Source: Harmonia axyridis (taxonomy: Eukaryota; Arthropoda; Insecta; Coleoptera; Coccinellidae). From it: 64,000 nucleotides of DNA. Made by a program: the position numbers and the translations under genes. Each line of letters opens with the position of its first letter. Position 1 is the first letter of the stretch. This document shows, one piece after another, positions 20,423 through 31,629 of this stretch. Location: NCBI RefSeq assembly GCF_914767665.1, contig NC_059503.1, forward strand, positions 11,346,001 to 11,410,000. Direction: 5' to 3'. Below the pieces are notes generated by a model, which was given only the letters and a program-made list of their open reading frames with translations, did no database searches and was not told the origin of the DNA.

Positions 20423-21795
20423 AAACACATAGGTAAACAACACAACCTCAGACAGAGATTGTAGTAGAACTACAAACAGAGTTATCTTAAAAAAAAGGGC
20501 ACAGATTAAACAATTTCTAAACGTTATTGAAATATAAATTTCTTATTAATTTTATTCAATACATTCATGTCACGAAATTATCAACACACTGAGCGTGTAG
20601 GACTAGAGTGGTAGACTTGTTGGAAAACAGCTGTATTTTCTCTACCGAAAAAATATCCAGCGAAACCGGTCTCTGCGATAGCTTCAGCTCCAGTTAGCAT
20701 GTACAGTTAGCGTTGTAATTAATCCACAATTCAATTGACTAATCTTTCTGTGCCTATCTTGGTTACAAAGTGGGATAATGGCCTTTTCCCCGTGTATGTA
20801 CTCGGACGCTGCTGCTGCTACGTAACGTTATTCTGTTTAGGTACGACTGCGTGAGTAATTTCGTTACTAATTAATAATTAATGCTTGGGCACTCGTATTC
20901 GATTAACATTGACTAAACCTATGATTATCCATTTGACCAATCGGATATGTCATTAGCCAAATCGCACAATGGTAGATGGATCCGCCGGAATGAACATATA
21001 AATTGATATGTGCTATTAAAGTATGTTTTTCTTGTTGAAAATGGGGGATTCTGATAATTCAATATTGAAGAAAGTATTGAGTTTTGCCTGTTGTCAGGTG
21101 AAAAAGTATTCTCATGTGTGTATTTAATTATGAGCTCAATTTTCTCAGAAACTTATTTCATTTTATTAATTATCTTTTTTGTTAAAGGTAAGCATCAACT
21201 TGATACAGGAATATTCTATTCGTGAGTAAAATATAGATTAATAACGAATATTTATTCTGAATCTGAAAAAAAAATCAAAAATAATGAGAAAAACACTTGA
21301 CTTGAAGAAACAACAATAGTATTCACTTTCATGATCAAATTTCACATTTAGAAAAGGAAACGAGTCAAACATAAGACAGCTAACAAAAAATCTACCTGAT
21401 TATATACAGTGATGTCTATGCAAGGATATTATAATTCGAATAATCATCAAAATAAAAGGTTCAATATCAGTTTACAAACTTTTATTTTGAATTTTTCATA
21501 TTTGTTAAGATATTTCTCTGTGATAGAATGAGAGAGCATTTCACAAGATGATATGAGCAGATGGCTTGATCACATTCAAATTAATGATTTTTTTTAAATA
21601 AAGGAGGTTCTTGAAAATATAAGACATATGGTTCTGAAGATTTAATTCGCTTGAAATTGAAGTCTGTCGGTTTTGTTGTCAACAAAATTTGAGTGATTTT
21701 CTGTCGATATTCTTCTTAAATATTCAGTGATTCTTGTTATGCTATATGCTTTAAACACACAATTTTGTACGAAGCTTGAATTGATTATTTATATC
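20423..21795. other. Non-coding stretch
   Basis: No gene supported. A moderately GC-rich part lies at 20580-20850; the rest is AT-rich. Confidence 0.4.
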
Positions 21796-22985
21796 TACAG
21801 GGTGTTTCTTAATCGAAAGTACAAACGAAAATGAGAGATTCCTTGGATAATTTCAAGAAAATAAAGTCTAATAAACATTGGCTCCCAAACGATATGTTTA
21901 CGAGGTACAGGGTGTTTCTTGTCATCATTTTTTGTTATGATTATAACAGTTCTTCGAATCTTTATTCATCTTCGCTACAGATCGACTAAATAAGTACCAA
22001 AACTTATAATTGATTTATTCATAACATCTTACTAACTGGATCTTTATTATAATTCGGATTTTCCTGAAGATTCCTAGAAAACTATTTGAAATTTTATTCG
22101 CGAAATCTGTAACAGATACGATAAAACTACATGATATCAAAAAGTGTAGGTCTAGACATGGTTTTTCTACTCAATTATTAGTGATCCTTCAAGAAAAAGT
22201 TCTGTAGGAAAGAAGCTGTTCCAGAAAAAATAATTCTCTCCGATTGGAAAAAATATGTTAGATATTATTCCAGAAAACTGTCAGATATTTCATAAATTTG
22301 GAGATTCACGGCTTGGCTTAATATTCAAGCTACTTGGCTCAAGCTCAAGTAGCTTGAGCTTCACTTGAAATCAACTCAAGTTCAAGTCAAGTAGTAGTTT
22401 TTCAATGTCTAGTTAAGTATTTATTCATTTAGAACTTGACTTTCCATTGAAAAACTACTACTTGACTTGAAATTGAGTTGATTTCAAGTAGCTCAAGCAA
22501 CTTGAGCTTGAGCTTGAGCCGAGTAGCGTGAATATGTTCAAGCCAAGCCGTGAATCCCTACATAAGTTTTTAAATTATGATTTTCATGGACATTTTCATA
22601 GCAACCAACAATTCCAACAATTGCGATTTATCTCAAATTTTGTTTTGATTTATGTGTTTATATGTTCAACACGGCAAAGTAGATTGACTGCCTTCGCCGA
22701 ACTCCTAGCCTCGCTACGCTCGGCCTAGTAAAACAAATAACTATAAGCTGTAGATTTACATTCAAAATTAGCATATCACATGACATTGAATTGAAATATC
22801 TATGCCAAATTTATGTTGAAAAGCTCATGAACGGAAAGTGCTATTAGAAAAAAAATTGTGAAAAAATCAAACTTTAACACCCTGTACCTCGAAAACAAAT
22901 CGTTTGTGGGCCCATGTTTATAGGACTTTCTTTCTTGAAATGATCCAAGAAATCTGTCATTTTTATTTGTACCTTCAATGTATGC
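21796..22985. mobile_element. Inverted-repeat element containing a nested MITE
   Basis: Left arm 21796-21920 and right arm 22873-22985 are inverse copies. Paired segments include gtacaaacgaaaatgagag / ctgtcatttttatttgtac and cgaggtacagggtgtt / aacaccctgtacctcg. The interior has no transposase and carries the palindromic element 22303-22556. Inner part 22680-22730 contains tcgctacgctcggcctag, typical of degenerate repeats. Confidence 0.6.
22303..22556. mobile_element. CAAG-rich palindromic MITE, copy 1
   Basis: 17-bp perfect terminal inverted repeats (gattcacggcttggctt / aagccaagccgtgaatc) enclose mirrored runs of caagctcaag, caagtcaagtagtag and attgaaaaactac around a centre near 22430. A second family member is at 60250-60505. 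No coding. Confidence 0.85.
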
Positions 22986-23325
22986 CTATTTCATATCAAT
23001 CCGATAGGATTTGTAATTACGTAAATATTCAGACAAATAATTCAATAATTCAACCTATTCTGCGTAGGTTCAGCTATCAGAATTTTTTTCACATCCAACA
23101 TTCGTAACTCCATTCGACAATGAAGATGATCTCATACAACACCCCATTCCAATACACCAACCCCGCACCCACCAATCTCGAAAAACAATCCCTGCTTCGA
23201 CCGATTCGACAGAACTTTCTGTACGCTGACACGTGAGATAAGAGTATCAGTTTCCGACTGGAAAATTCTAGGTCACGAACTCCCAGATCTTCATTACAAT
23301 CCTTCGTCCCCCCTAATATACGACT
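22986..23325. other. Non-coding stretch
   Basis: No supported gene; composition becomes more balanced from about 23150. Confidence 0.35.
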
Positions 23326-23703
23326 TCACAAATACTTTCGACCCGATTCCTGTCCAGGGTAGACGTTTGTTGGCAAGATAGAGCACAGCGGCATTAAGTT
23401 AAGCCTACCAAAGTCTCCGGACGCTTTTCGTGTCACTTTTGTGATGGAGTTCGAAACTTCGCTATTATTGCTTTCAACCAGATCATTCATGTGCTCCGGG
23501 CCTCGTGTCCCAATCGATACTCTCGGTATAATACCGTGATTTAGCGCTCTTCTGCCTCGAACAATGTTCATGTAACCGTGAGGTTGGCCGGGGACGATAC
23601 ACGGTATCTGGGAAGGAGAAAGTCCTGGTGGGATTTGGAGTTGAGCTGACGAAGAAGACGGTTTGTTGGTATTGAATGTAGAGATGAGCGATACCGTGAT
23701 CAC
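23326..23703 (-). CDS. Unrecognised open frame in a GC-richer block
   Basis: A 125-codon minus frame that opens at GTG, not ATG. It is Ser/Pro/Gly-containing (QIPPGLSPSQIPCIVPGQPH) and ends GRKYL at TGA 23326. No domain, signal or membrane segment is seen, and no acceptor upstream is obvious. Its length is notable for this AT-rich window, but GC-richer blocks here have few stops by chance. Low confidence that it is coding. Confidence 0.2.
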   Translation of the reverse strand: MITVSLISTFNTNKPSSSSAQLQIPPGLSPSQIPCIVPGQPHGYMNIVRGRRALNHGIIPRVSIGTRGPEHMNDLVESNNSEVSNSITKVTRKASGDFGRLNLMPLCSILPTNVYPGQESGRKYL

Positions 23704-23765
23704 GTTGTGAAACGTGAACGTTACTTTATGATATCAGTGAAATTAAAGCGTGACGTGATCACTGT
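23680..23765. repeat. Inverted GTGATCAC motifs beside a hAT-like end
   Basis: gtagagatgagcgataccgt at about 23680 resembles a hAT terminal repeat. Next come cgtgatcacg and, inverted about 60 bp on, cgtgatcactg. The partner end was not found. Confidence 0.3.
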
Positions 23766-24882
23766 TTGGGTTGCTTGTTATTAATATTTGTATGAATCAC
23801 CCAAACTTTAGTTCGTTTATCTTTGCAACTCGAATAGGTCACTATTATCATTCGAAGCAAAGCAAAATTAATAAAAAGTTATTATGAAAACATCCATTTT
23901 TCTTACATTTTCAACTCTTTTCCTTGTTTCAACTTTAGTTAGGAACGTAACAGAAGGATATTGATTTTTTACTCCCTCTATCTATAACTATTACTTTATT
24001 GAGAAAACAGGAATGCAAGTATATAAAAAATCGAATTAATTACGTCAACAACCTAGCAACGCTATTTCGTTTATCAACCATTGCGAGTTCATCAGTTCCA
24101 CAATCGTTGAGAGGGATTCCCACCACGTGGTTTTTCGCGTATCAGTCAATGGGACACTTTATATATTATAGGAATATTTTCAAATTCAACGTTGTCCCTG
24201 TAACATTTGGATCTGTGTTTCTTCCAAATTTGGGGATATATTATCAAATACTCCCTGAATTGAGGCAGTAATGAGAATTCATAAATTGCAATAAGTGGCG
24301 ATGCGGTAATATTTAGGTTTTTATGGTGGCAGGACAGTGATAAAAATAAATGAAGCTGTGGATGCTGGCCTTGAAGTAACAAGGAAAAATGTCTACCGTC
24401 CTGAACCATGACCTGGATGTTCACTGCATAGAAGTTAAAAAGAGAACTATTCTGAAAATGCATTATTACAGCAATAACCAGGGAATCTCTCAATTTTTTG
24501 CAACCCATCATTTCAGATTAGCAGATTTTGTTGGGATGGTGAACTCAGTTACCTAAATAAAAGCTTGTTAACGCAGATTTGCGGAAATTTTTTACTGATG
24601 GGGTTTTTTGTGCTAATGGTTCCGTATTGTAAGGTATTCTACATTTCCTGAATCCAGGTTTTTTGGTATTAAAGCATTTTCGTGGAGAACTACATTGAAT
24701 TATTTCAATGTTTCCGTGATTCTGATTTCTTAATCATTTTCCCTCATTATTTCCTTTTTATAAATGACATTGTATTGAAGGTATTAACCAATGCTATACT
24801 TTCGTTGCATGTCACTTTCGCAAGTTGATGGAATTTTTACATTACATTGTAACGTTTTCAAGTTTCATACAAAATTTATTAT
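23766..24882. other. Non-coding AT-rich stretch
   Basis: Overlapping opposed frames (23999-24271, 24146-24511) carry no motifs. No gene supported. Confidence 0.4.
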
Positions 24883-24977
24883 ATGGAACTAGTTCACACA
24901 ACTCTTGACTTGATGTCAGAACTCATTATTATAATTTTTTTTTCAATTTTACTTGATGGAAATACTAAAAACCTTCG
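24883..24977 (+). repeat. 95-bp direct repeat, left copy
   Basis: It begins tatggaactagttcacacaa, continues through ctcttgacttgatgtcag and ends near tgatggaaatactaaaa. It is near-identical to 25680-25775. The pair brackets a LINE tail. Confidence 0.85.
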
Positions 24978-25074
24978 GAATTTTAAGATTAAGATTTAAT
25001 TAAGGAGGTTTCGTTTCACTGCGACCTAATGGTCTATTGTGCCCCCCAACAGAGCTATTTTCTCCAAACGTGAT

Positions 25075-25400
25075 CTACAGCCCGCTTTCCAGTTCCAGAG
25101 TTCTAATGAACTCCAATATCTGGGATGGCTTCAATGAGGCCAATTCCTCACTTCTACAAGTTTCGTGTCCAAAGCATGTTTTGCGTTGGCTAGCGATGGC
25201 GAGGCATTCCGTCACCAGGTGATTCGGAGTTTCTACCTACTCCCCACAAAATCTGCACTCGTCATTTTCTGTTATACCCATTCTCAGGAGTTGTTTTCTG
25301 AGGCTACAATGCCCCTTGAGGAATCCAGTGAGGAGATGTAGCATATTTTTACTAAGATCCAAATACTTCTTGGATCTCGTAGAGTCAAAGTTTCGAAGAA
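25075..25400 (-). mobile_element. Jockey-type LINE ORF2 C-terminus
   Basis: The minus frame NMLHLLTGFLKGHCSLRKQL leads to DECRFCGE. After an in-frame TAG it reads ETPNHLVTECLAIASQR and ends ELESGL at TAG 25075-25077. The L-T-G-H-C...L-x-R-M-G...C-R-F-C...H-x-x-x-E-C arrangement is the C-terminal zinc-knuckle-like tail of Jockey-clade ORF2 downstream of RNase H. One nonsense codon; 5' truncated. Confidence 0.85.
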
Positions 25401-25665
25401 ACTTTTTGGAGTGATCCATACTAGGAAGAATCCGCCAGAGTATTTCTTTTTTGGTTGTTTGTGCTCCTCTGATGAGGCCAACACACTTGCTAGAAAAGGA
25501 GCACAAACACCCTTTCATGGGCTCGAAACCTTTCTGTGGCGTAGACAAATGTACCTACATGAAAAAATTTCAGGAGAAGGAAAAAAAACCGAAAGAGAAG
25601 TACTCTTGCGGAATCTTCCTAGTATGGATCTCTGCAAAAAGTTTCTTCGAAACTTTGACTTTGAT
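25381..25665. repeat. Inverted repeat, ~65-bp arms
   Basis: Left arm agtcaaagtttcgaagaaac (25383) to tatttctttttt. Right arm 25590-25665 is its inverse, ending gtttcttcgaaactttgact. The spacer is about 145 bp. It overlaps the 5' edge of the LINE fragment and suggests a foldback or duplicated-inverted insertion scar. Confidence 0.75.
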
Positions 25666-25679
25666 TACATAAACACGTT

Positions 25680-25775
25680 ATGGAGCTAGTGCACACAGCT
25701 CTTGACTTGATGTCAGAACTCATTATTATATTTTTTTTTTCAATTTTACTTGATGGAAATACTAAAATCCTTTGG
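25680..25775 (+). repeat. 95-bp direct repeat, right copy
   Basis: Near-identical to 24883-24977 (tatggagctagtgcacacag in place of tatggaactagttcacacaa). The two copies delimit a ~700-bp insertion. Confidence 0.85.
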
Positions 25776-26590
25776 AAACCCTGGAATGCCCATCTAAACA
25801 ATCACCAACACAATATATAACCGAATAAAAAAAAGTCCTTCAAAGCCGTCTCAATTTCCACTCGCCAAATCTACAGAATATGTAACAACACGTTCCACAC
25901 TCAGTAATTCCAAATACGATTGCACAATCCCCTGGCAAGAAAGTAATAATCATTTCAATTCCCGCTAACATTATTCGATTACCTGCATATTGCGAAAGAG
26001 GCAAGACAACATCGAACGCATTTGCGAGATTGGATATCGATTTGTTTACGTAAATATAACCGTCTCGGTTGACATGAAAGAACTGGAAGACTGCGGAGGC
26101 AGTTCATTACTTCGAATGATACCTGGATATTTACTTTGTATACATCAAGGTGGCGACCATTTCCGTATATACGGAAATATGAAGAGCGTTTCCGAGGGGG
26201 AGGCAGAAAGGCAAACAAGCGTTCGACTTCGAATGCCTGCCGTGCGACCTTGGACAACGTTGTTCAAGACAAATTCCGCTAATGGGTGTGTTTTGAGAAA
26301 ACACGGTGGAATAAAGAATTCAGTTTGATTAGGACGTGTTTCAATTTGTGTGTTTGTAGATGTATAAACCCTTCGAACTATATCGAATCATTGGATATAT
26401 TGGTTGTATTGATGTTGTTAGGTTTTTTCTTTTATTATCGTTTTCCTCTAATCTCTATACTGAATTGTAATTCATTTGTTCATTTATTTTTCTCTATGAT
26501 GTAACTTGTCGCAACATCCATAATGTCTGAAGACATCAATAAAAGTTATTATTACATTTATTATCGGCTCTAGGGGCGATGCTAGTATAA
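25776..26590. other. Non-coding stretch, GC-richer at 26000-26300
   Basis: Frames 25979-26257 (minus) and 25990-26328 (plus) overlap fully on opposite strands and show no motif. gtatatacgg-type inverted runs at 26160-26178 (ttccgtatatacggaa) form a 16-bp palindrome. Confidence 0.4.
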
Positions 26591-26599
26591 CCTAAATCT

Positions 26600-27885
26600 A
26601 TATGATTTTTAGTTAGTACCAACATTCAAACGATACGTGTCAAAATTTGACAGCAGTCCGACCATCAGTTTCTGAGATATTGCGTTGAGAATCATGTATG
26701 TTACAGTTTGAAAATACTGAGAGGTTGTTTCTATTGAAATAAATTTATATGAGAGTGTAGCTACTTTTGTTATTTGAAAAAAAAGGTGGAAAAAAAATTT
26801 CGTGTACTGATAAAATATTGCTTTCTGAAGGGACAAATACAGTTGAAGCAAAATCTTGGCTTGATGAAGAGTTTCCGGGGTGTGCACCAGGAAAATCAAC
26901 CATCATTGATTGGTATGCTAAGTTTAAACGTCGTGAAATGAGCACCGAAGACTGCGAATGCAGTGGACGCCCAAAAGAGGCTGTCACCGACGAAAAAATC
27001 AAACAATTTCACAAAATAATTTTGAATGACCGTGAAGTGAAGTTGATCGAGATAGCAGACATGAAGATATCATCTGAACGTCTACATCATATCATTCACC
27101 AATATTTGTACATAAGAAAGCTCTATGTAAAATGGGTGCCGCGCGAGCTCATAATCGATCAAAAGCAACCACGTTTTAATGATTCTGAGCAGTGTTTGAA
27201 GCTATTTAAGTGCAAAAATCCTGAATTTTTGCGTCGATATATGACAATGGATGAAACATGGCTCCATCATTTCAATCCGCAGTCCAATCGACAGTCAGCT
27301 GAATGGACTGCACACGATGAACCGGATCCAAAACGACGAAAAACACAGCAATCAGCTGGCAAGGTCATGGCATCAGTATTCTGGGATGCGCAAGGTATAA
27401 TATTCATTGATTACTTCCAAAAGTGCCAAACCTTCAACAGCTATTATAACATAGCGTTACTGAATCGTTCAAAGGATGAAATCGTTAAAAAACGGCCCCA
27501 TTTGAAGAAAAAAGTTCTATTTCATCAAGAGAATGGGCCGTGTTACAAATCAATGGAAACCATGGCAAAATTGCATGAATTGGGCTTCGAATTGCTTCTG
27601 CATCCACCGTATTCGCCAGATCTGGCCCCCAGCACTTTTTCCTGTTCTCAGACCTCAAAAGAAAACTCGATGGAAAGAAATTTAGCGCCAATGAAGAAGT
27701 GATCGCCTAAACTGAGGCCTATTTGAAAGCGAAAGGCAAATCGTACTACAAAAATGGTATCGAAAAGTTGAAAGATCGCTATAATCGCTGTATCACCCTC
27801 GAAGGCAACTATGTTGAATAATAAAATCGAATTTTGCCAAAAATCGATCAGAGACTATTCAATTGGCATGTTTTGTCCGATTTCT
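26600..27885 (+). pseudogene. mariner element, transposase inactivated
   Basis: The main frame runs to about 27700 and reads VEAKSWLDEEFPGCAPGKST, SGRPKEAVTDE, YIRKLYVKWVPREL, then MDETWLHHF (first Asp), FHQENGPCYKS and YSPDLAPS. The second catalytic Asp is replaced by Glu (HQEN for HQDN). A one-base deletion falls on the third catalytic Asp codon (after APS), which throws the frame. The old frame then resumes to a stop in the next helix, and homology ends LEGNYVE at 27822. The usual N-terminus is blurred; the frame opens at TTG 26767. The 3' end caattggcat at about 27870 resembles the terminal repeat of the 12.7-kb copy. Length fits a full ~1.3-kb mariner. Confidence 0.9.
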
Positions 27886-29399
27886 GTCATTTGAGGAAAT
27901 AAATGGCTTCAAAAGTTCCTTTTATACATATTGCTATGAGTTAGAAACTTGTCAATAGGTAGTTTTTTAATGAACATGTGTTAGAATCAGCCTTTTGTAC
28001 GTAGATTGTACAATATTATCTCTAATTCACTGAATTTATATTGACATCAATAAAAAATTTTCATAAATATCGTTCAGCAATTTTTGCATACAGAAATATT
28101 AGTTGACAGATCTGCTTCCTGTGTCACAAATTCGACATATAATAAATAAATCGTGAATTTCAAATTCCAATTTGAAAACTCATTACATCCGCTATTCATT
28201 ATATAAAGCCAGAGTACAACTTGCTGCAACGCCAAAGCAATGTAATATCGATGCATTACATCTCATATGACGTCCTCAAATGGCATGTACCCTATGATCT
28301 ACATGGCTTCATTGGACGGCTCGAAAAAAAATCACGGTGACCATACAAAGCTTTGCAGACGAGTAGGCCAGTTAATCGTGTCATTGCATAATACCTCGGA
28401 TACTTCGTCATAGCAACGACCACATAAAAGCAGCTATGCCATAATGAAAACCCATTGGTGTTCTGGGATTCACACGCAGCAATGCCTACACGGAATTATT
28501 TTCAACAATGTTAGTGGCAATCTATTCCTGATTAGGGTTGCAGTTGAAAGCCAAGCTCGTACTCTAGGTCGTCGTTTTGAACTTCAACAATCAATTTGAA
28601 GTTTGTAATTAGAGAGCAGGTAAACATGTTGAGTTATTCTGTCAGAGCGGGGATCGTCAGTTATTTCATTTGAGGACTGCACGTGGTGGCTATTCAGAGA
28701 AATGAATTGTCAACCTTTGGAACGTGGACGTATCGAGGTACATGATAGTATTGGATGGCTTGGTGGCAGATTCGAAATCGATTTTGATTTTTATGTTAAT
28801 ATCACAAATGAATTTTTATTCTACTAGCTGCCCGCCCTGGCTTTACACGTTCTGTCGGGCAACCCAAAATACACCCTTCGAAGTGTCTAATTATACTCCA
28901 TGATTGTTCGCTCGATAGAAGGAAAAAGAAAGGCTTCTGAACCAGTATTATACATTATTTTCGCTAATTCATTGAATATTCATTGAAATCAAAGGAATAT
29001 TTCCATGAATATCGTTAAGTGATTTTTGCATTGGAATTTATTGGTAGGCAGAGGTAGAAGTGAGATTCATCTGTTGAGAAGGACGAGTTGCTTCTACTAT
29101 CGTTCTGATACATAGTTTTGTATCGTGTTGAGAAAATTAACTTTCAAATTTGTTTAAAATACGATGAATTGTAAGTCGATTAACTGATTGATGCCTTCTA
29201 TGAAATATTCTTGAATTTCTCTCAATGCACTTATTTGCACTGATTTTGATAACACAATTTAGCAATTTGTAGACGTTGCTGTAGGCATAACCTACTGAAC
29301 ATAAATGATATTATTATTAATTGAACTGGGGTCGTTGTGGTTCGGTAAGCCTTCCGGGAACTGCGACCATGTAGATCTTTTGTTTTCAGCCCTACTCAT
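27886..29399. other. Non-coding stretch with a possible repeat border at 28825
   Basis: At 28825 actagctgcccgccctggct looks like the end of a common interspersed repeat. No gene supported. Sequence near 29310-29400 is probably the 3' untranslated part of the LINE that follows on minus. Confidence 0.35.
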
Positions 29400-29975
29400 T
29401 CATGGAAACCTAAGGAGCTCCTTAATGGCGTTGATAAAATTGACAACCTCTTTAGGGGCCTTGGCCGTTACCTCTCGGGTATCCAGGACCGGCTTCCCCA
29501 TATGAATGGTTCTGAGGCCAACCAGCTCTGGACACTTGCATACCATGCGTTCAGCTGTTTCTGCTTCTAATCCATAGAGCCTGCAAATCTCATCTGCTGA
29601 CTTTCCATACGGTACAAATGATGTTTGTACCGACAGTGCCCCATAAGCATTCCCACCATCACCCAAAGCTCAGCTCGCGACAGCTTCAAGAGCTTTCTGG
29701 CATAGGTAGGTGAAATCATCACGAATTACTTGATTTGAGTAAGTCCAGGAGTGTTTGTCCAGTGGGTTATCCTGTTTTTCAAATCCCATTGCTGGACCGT
29801 TGCCTTATATTGGTGTTTTCCGAGCCCACAAAAAGGCTCAGGTCCAGCAGGTGTTAACCTTGATGCACTTTCTGCAAGTTCATCAGCTTTTTCGTTTCCT
29901 TCAACACCACAGTGCCCTGGCACCGATAGTAGAGTCACTCTATTGCCTCTGGCCAGTTGCCTTATGGTGTTACAT
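29400..29975 (-). mobile_element. Jockey-type LINE: RNase H end and C-terminal tail
   Basis: On minus, TIRQLARGNRVTLLSVPGHC is followed by GVEGNEKADELA, the last RNase H block with its catalytic Asp. The frame shifts at about 29700, then RKLLKLSRAELWVMVGM, GKSADEICRLYGLEAETAER and CKCPEL follow. The tail matches the plus-strand fragment at 61.2-61.7 kb. Broken by a frameshift and a stop at 29726. Confidence 0.85.
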
Positions 29976-30079
29976 AAATGACATAAAAACTATCAAAGAT
30001 GAATAATACACAGTCATGCCATTATAGCCATTTTCAACTGTATCATTTCCATTGGAGAACCCGTTATAAAAGCCCACCA

Positions 30080-30425
30080 GAAAGCTTCAATAGGAGATGA
30101 AGATCAACATTCAACAGATCAGATATCCCAAACATTCGTAGATGTTCCTACCCAAACACATATACATACACACAAACCCTGAAAGAAAAAAAACCGAAAA
30201 CAGACCGTCCAAACCCTGAATGCGAGAGACCCGTGTATTTCCGTGGAAATTAAAAGAGGGATTCCAACGGAAATTTCCGCCCCCTTTGAAAACATCGTCT
30301 GCAAATAAATTCGTCCTCACATAAAGGGCCGCCCATATCCATTCCTGAATAGATATCCGAAATTGACATTTATTTGACTGACGGAGAATAAAGCAGTTTC
30401 TAAATGGATGCTCCGTGAAACAAGG
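30080..30425. repeat. ~340-bp inverted repeat, left arm
   Basis: It contains cagatcagatatcccaaac, cgtggaaattaaaagaggg, gggcggcc-like and aataaagcagtttct segments. All reappear inverted at 31630-31980 in mirrored order. Divergence is moderate. Confidence 0.85.
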
Positions 30426-30790
30426 TTTTCCGGCTAATATCGGAAGGGGAGGGTGCGGAGAGGCAGGGGTCGGACGCGGGGAGCCTGTCGCTCTCTATCA
30501 AAAAGTTGCGAATCCGTATATTGCCATTCGGTAGGCCGGATTCAATTTCATTTACCTGGTAATAACGGCTGCGTTCGGTCTGGGAAGCCCGGCAATGAAT
30601 AAGTATCGACGCCGCGACGCCGCTTTCAAGTATCGTTCACTTTGGATCCGGCATCAGGGGCGCGGAAGGCTACGCGGGCGAAGTTGCCGAATTTAACTGA
30701 CTTTGAATGAATGCGGGGGAGGGAATTCTTTGTATCTGCTGCTGTATCTTTTATCCGGCGATGATCGCCTCGGCTCGTTTGGGGAGAGAG
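30426..30790. other. CpG-rich block inside the inverted repeat pair
   Basis: Strongly GC-rich (gcggggagcctgtcgctctc, gacgccgcgacgccgctttc). No long frame with a motif. Candidate regulatory element or promoter region. Confidence 0.45.
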
Positions 30791-31171
30791 GTTTAGGTAT
30801 ATTGGATGTTTTGGAGGTTGTTAATTTCGAATGAATTCCCTTTAGGAATGAAATTTTCATTTGATTTTGTGGTTTTGTCACTGTGACATCCGTTGGAAGT
30901 TGTTTCGTTTTCGGTGTGACATAAACCCATATACACAATAAGGAACATTTCAGAAACATTTCATGTAAAAAGAAACATTTAATAAATTTTCAATTATAAT
31001 AAACATAAAAACATAAATATAACATGCCAACAAACTGATGACTCAAAAACATTTGTTGTGATAGAGAAATATAATCATTGACTCGTAACATAGTTGATCT
31101 TTTGTATTTTGTATGATACCAATTCCAAAGATCTCCTCTTATTCGCAAACCTTTTTATGATATATATGAAT
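30791..31171. other. Non-coding stretch
   Basis: AT-rich. The 88-codon minus frame 30693-30959 has no motif. Confidence 0.35.
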
Positions 31172-31354
31172 ACCTGAAGATACGTTTTGCTCGGACAGTT
31201 TCCGTCGACCGCCGCGTTTCGACGACTTCGCCCAACCAATCGAAAATCTGATAATCTAGTAGCTCCACCCAGTTACACAATTGCTAGAATTGCGATTGAT
31301 TGTCGAATCGCGGCGGTCGACGGTGACTGTCCGAGAAAAACGTATCTTAAGGTG
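31172..31354. mobile_element. Palindromic MITE, ~180 bp
   Basis: Left end gaagatacgttttgctcgga then gtcgaccgccgcg. Right end cgcggcggtcgac then tccgagaaaaacgtatctta. About 50 bp of inverted repeat with few mismatches. It is immediately followed by ggtgaccagatgtcccg, which resembles the start of another hAT-type repeat ending near gggacgcaaaa at 31437. Confidence 0.8.
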
Positions 31355-31629
31355 ACCAGATGTCCCGTTTTGAACTGGACTGTCCCTTTTTTTATTACTT
31401 GATCCGGTGTCCCGATACTGAGTTCCGGGACGCAAAATTGTTCAGTTTTCGTGCAAAAATCGAAATAATTAACAAATTCAAACGTGTTTTTACTCACTCT
31501 TTTACCACTAAGACACTGAATATAAATACTTATGTTTTTATACATCGTTTTTACAAATCATATATGAATTAACCTAGAGACCAAAAGGTTTTCGACAAAG
31601 GATATTGGATTAGTAGAACATACCTCGTT

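Noticed and set aside
24146..24511. 121-codon minus frame
   Set aside because: No motif, overlaps an opposing frame, and lies in ordinary AT-rich sequence.
25411..25689. Plus frames at 25411-25689
   Set aside because: Arise from the inverted repeat and the antisense of the LINE tail.
29751..30006. Plus frames at 29751-30006
   Set aside because: Antisense shadow of the RNase H-containing minus fragment.
31350..31450. ggtgaccagatgtcccg...gggacgc as a complete hAT element
   Set aside because: Looks like one end of a known repeat type, but a second end and target duplication were not found.
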